From: an uncultured Beijerinckiaceae bacterium
GTDB taxonomy: Bacteria > Pseudomonadota > Alphaproteobacteria > Rhizobiales > Beijerinckiaceae
Assembly: GCA_937873345.1 (NCBI GenBank)
Contig: CALMRL010000108.1
Coordinates: 1 to 5,518 of the forward strand
Reading direction: 5' to 3'
DNA: 5,518 nt
Of this stretch, positions 5,159 through 5,518 are shown one piece after another. Made by a program: the position numbers and the translations under genes. The notes under the pieces were generated by a model that was given only the letters and a program-made list of their open reading frames with translations, was not told the origin of the DNA and ran no database searches. Each line of letters starts with the position of its first letter. Within the stretch, counting starts at the first letter, position 1.

Positions 5159-5518
5159 ATGCTTGGTTGCACGACCCGGCGGGTACGCGTGCGCTCTGTC
5201 CTGCGACTCTTCCTCACTCTACTCGTCGTCTGCTGCGGCACCCGCGTATCCTTCGCCGGCGCCTACCTGCAGGATCCGTCCTACGGCATCTTCATCGCCG
5301 GCGTCGGCTTCTCCGAAGGCTCGCGGCGCTTCGACAACTCGGCGCGTCCGCGGCCGGCGCCGGCCTACCGCAAGGCCGTCGCGGACGGCTACCTCGAATA
5401 CGGCCTCGCGCCCTTCCTCACCGTGATCGCCGCGCCGACGCTGGCGCGCGAGGGCGTGGCGGCGAACACCGTGACGGGCTCCGACTCGTCGGCCTTCGGC
5501 GCCCGCCTCGGCCTCGCC
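5159..5518 (+). CDS. exported protein, probable outer-membrane beta-barrel, partial, runs off right edge
   Basis: 120 codons are open to the window end without a stop. The N-terminus has an Arg-rich region (residues 7-16), a hydrophobic core L-F-L-T-L-L-V-V-C-C (17-26) and a likely signal peptidase I site after S-F-A (31-33). The mature part alternates hydrophobic and polar residues with many aromatic and Gly positions (Y-G-I-F-I-A-G-V-G-F, Y-L-E-Y-G-L-A-P-F-L-T-V-I-A-A-P), typical of transmembrane beta-strands. The phrase 'YLEYGLAPFLT' recalls hypothetical outer-membrane proteins of alphaproteobacteria, perhaps XagA-like, but I cannot name the family firmly. The two cysteines in the signal do not form a good lipobox. 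The start is uncertain: ATG at 5159 lacks a strong Shine-Dalgarno, and the in-frame GTG at 5189 would give a more usual signal-peptide length. A CtrA-like box lies upstream. Confidence 0.7.
   Translation, partial: MLGCTTRRVRVRSVLRLFLTLLVVCCGTRVSFAGAYLQDPSYGIFIAGVGFSEGSRRFDNSARPRPAPAYRKAVADGYLEYGLAPFLTVIAAPTLAREGVAANTVTGSDSSAFGARLGLA

Noticed and set aside
1..5518. CRISPR array, tRNA or rRNA genes, insertion sequences, phage genes
   Set aside because: No regularly spaced repeats, cloverleaf sequences, transposase motifs or phage proteins were seen on either strand.

Overview
The window looks like a piece of chromosome from a GC-rich alphaproteobacterium, most likely in the order Hyphomicrobiales (Rhizobiales). 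The evidence is the strong G/C bias at third codon positions, a MetK of the Bradyrhizobium/Methylobacterium type, the adjacent metK-trmB pair that is common in this order, a HAD class IIA protein with the DVWGVVHNG motif, and a perfect CtrA-type box (TTAA-N7-TTAAC) near the right end. Genus assignment is a guess from memory.

Layout. At 1-288 (minus strand) lies the N-terminal third of a HAD-superfamily class IIA hydrolase. A 239-bp divergent intergenic region separates it from a complete PLP-dependent class III aminotransferase (528-1901, plus), closest by eye to omega-amino acid/beta-alanine:pyruvate transaminase. Next comes a compositionally atypical, relatively AT-rich stretch (about 1902-2236). 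It holds dyads, a direct repeat and a 14-codon ORF with a strong ribosome binding site, and leads into a probable 72-residue protein of unknown function (2237-2455). metK (2560-3759) starts at GTG behind a short leader with clear stem-loops, one of which overlaps its Shine-Dalgarno. trmB (3768-4496) follows 8 bases later. Then come a degenerate REP-like palindrome at the trmB stop codon, a small MAPEG-family membrane protein (4670-5083), a stem-loop over its stop codon, a CtrA-like box, and the start of a secreted, probably outer-membrane beta-barrel protein (5159 to beyond the right edge).

How the genes work together. The only clear functional unit is metK-trmB: MetK makes S-adenosylmethionine and TrmB uses it to methylate G46 of tRNA, and the tight spacing suggests co-transcription. 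The aminotransferase, MAPEG protein and outer-membrane candidate have no obvious pathway link to that pair. I do not see an undescribed multi-gene system. The most notable non-coding signals are the metK leader with mutually exclusive hairpins around its ribosome binding site, the CtrA-like box, and the odd-composition segment upstream of metK.
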